This document shows positions 4,537 to 5,107 of a stretch of 5,107 nt of DNA, in pieces; the first letter of the stretch is position 1, and every line of letters starts with the position of its first letter. The notes below the pieces were generated by a model. The model was not told where the DNA came from, searched no databases, and saw nothing but the letters and a program-made list of their open reading frames with translations. Where the stretch lies: the NCBI GenBank assembly GCA_016868515.1, contig VGGM01000147.1, positions 1-5,107 of the forward strand, read 5' to 3'. This DNA comes from Bacteroidota bacterium (GTDB taxonomy: Bacteria > Bacteroidota > Bacteroidia > Bacteroidales > VadinHA17). The translations under genes and the position numbers were made by a program.

Positions 4537-5107
4537 TTATTCATGCCTTATCGACTCGATGGGTATCAGGTCGGCGGCCCGTTTTGCCGGGAGGTAGCCG
4601 AATGTGATGCCCACAACAACCGAGAAGAAGAATGCCAGCAGCACCGAGTAGAGGGTTATCTGTGTCTGAACATCGGTAAAGAGCGAGACCCCCAGCGAGA
4701 GCAGTATGCCTGCAATAACACCGATCAGCCCCCCTGTAATGCTCATGGCCATGGCCTCGGTGACGAACTGCCCCATAATGTCGGCCCTGCGTGCCCCCAC
4801 GGCCCTGCGTATGCCTATCTCGCGGGTGCGCTCAACAACCGACGCCAGCATAATATTCATAATGCCGATACCCCCCACAATAAGAGAAATAGCCGCTATG
4901 GAGGCAAGCAGAAGGTTATAAATGCGGCTCTCCTTCTTCTCCTGCTCCATAAGCTCATATGGTATGAGAATGCTGAAATCGTCGTTGTTGAAGTGTCTTC
5001 GCGAAAGGATACTCCTTATAACCGATGATGACTCAACCAGGTTTTCGGAACTCTCAAACCTTACGGTAATCTGCCTTAACTCGCTTGAAAGGGGGCTCTT
5101 CATCGGA
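4537..5107 (-). CDS. ABC transporter permease, MacB/FtsX family, C-terminal part
   Basis: The reading frame runs off the right end of the window; the ATG codon at 5101-5103 is internal because a proline codon precedes it in frame. Counting from that methionine, residues 1-60 are the end of the periplasmic MacB-type domain. Three membrane segments follow (about 62-88, 118-143 and 150-173), matching TM2-TM4 of the four-helix FtsX fold. Between the first two lies the family hallmark GIMNIMLASVVERTREIGIRRAVGA (79-103), whose cytoplasmic part couples to the ATPase. The ending PAKRAADLIPIESIRHE is also typical. In this family the permease works with an ATPase (fused in E. coli MacB, often a separate gene in Bacteroidota) and usually a MacA-like adaptor, in type I tripartite export or envelope mechanotransmission. 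The ATPase is not in view and the substrate cannot be told. The gene converges on the propeller gene with 28 bp between stop codons and no clear terminator there. Confidence 0.94.
   Translation of the reverse strand, partial: PMKSPLSSELRQITVRFESSENLVESSSVIRSILSRRHFNNDDFSILIPYELMEQEKKESRIYNLLLASIAAISLIVGGIGIMNIMLASVVERTREIGIRRAVGARRADIMGQFVTEAMAMSITGGLIGVIAGILLSLGVSLFTDVQTQITLYSVLLAFFFSVVVGITFGYLPAKRAADLIPIESIRHE

Noticed and set aside
4543..5028. Plus-strand open frame opposite the permease gene.
   Set aside because: The minus strand here encodes an unmistakable MacB/FtsX permease end with its hallmark motifs; the opposite-strand peptide is rich in H, N, R and Q and shows no domain.

Overview
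The window looks like a chromosomal segment of a Bacteroidota bacterium, probably Bacteroidales/Marinilabiliales-like (lineage is an inference). The signs are: two perfect copies of the Bacteroidota -7 promoter element TAnnTTTG, each placed sensibly upstream of a gene; A-rich start regions without clear Shine-Dalgarno sequences; two genes for signal-peptidase-II lipoproteins, one with a DNRLRE (CBM96-like) domain of the kind common on Bacteroidota cell surfaces; and a tRNA gene without an encoded CCA end.

Layout, left to right. (1) 2-1114 (+): the C-terminal two thirds of glutaminyl-tRNA synthetase, cut by the window start. (2) 1115-1432: a gene-free stretch packed with short tandem repeats. 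It holds two related heptamer arrays, a perfect 42-bp tandem duplication whose unit can fold, a third unrelated heptamer array, and a 14-bp perfect palindrome close to the next gene. (3) 1433-2830 (+): a lipoprotein with Bacteroidota-type N-terminal beta domains and a C-terminal DNRLRE domain. (4) 2897-3010: a promoter and tRNA-Gln(CUG), followed directly by a very long hairpin with overlapping alternative pairings (3009-3083). (5) 3213-4508 (+): a lipoprotein with a PQQ-like (BamB-type) beta-propeller, visibly lower in G+C than the other genes. (6) 4537-5107 (-): the C-terminal part of a MacB/FtsX-type ABC transporter permease, convergent with the propeller gene and cut by the window end.

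The genes do not form an obvious operon or a single system. The only functional pairing is that the synthetase and one of its substrate tRNAs lie about 1.8 kb apart on the same strand. The two lipoproteins and the permease belong to the cell envelope but show no clear shared pathway. I found no CRISPR array, phage gene, transposase or toxin-antitoxin pair. The parts worth a second look are the non-coding ones: the repeat-filled spacer and the folded element fused to the tRNA 3' end. I do not see a convincing new biological system here.
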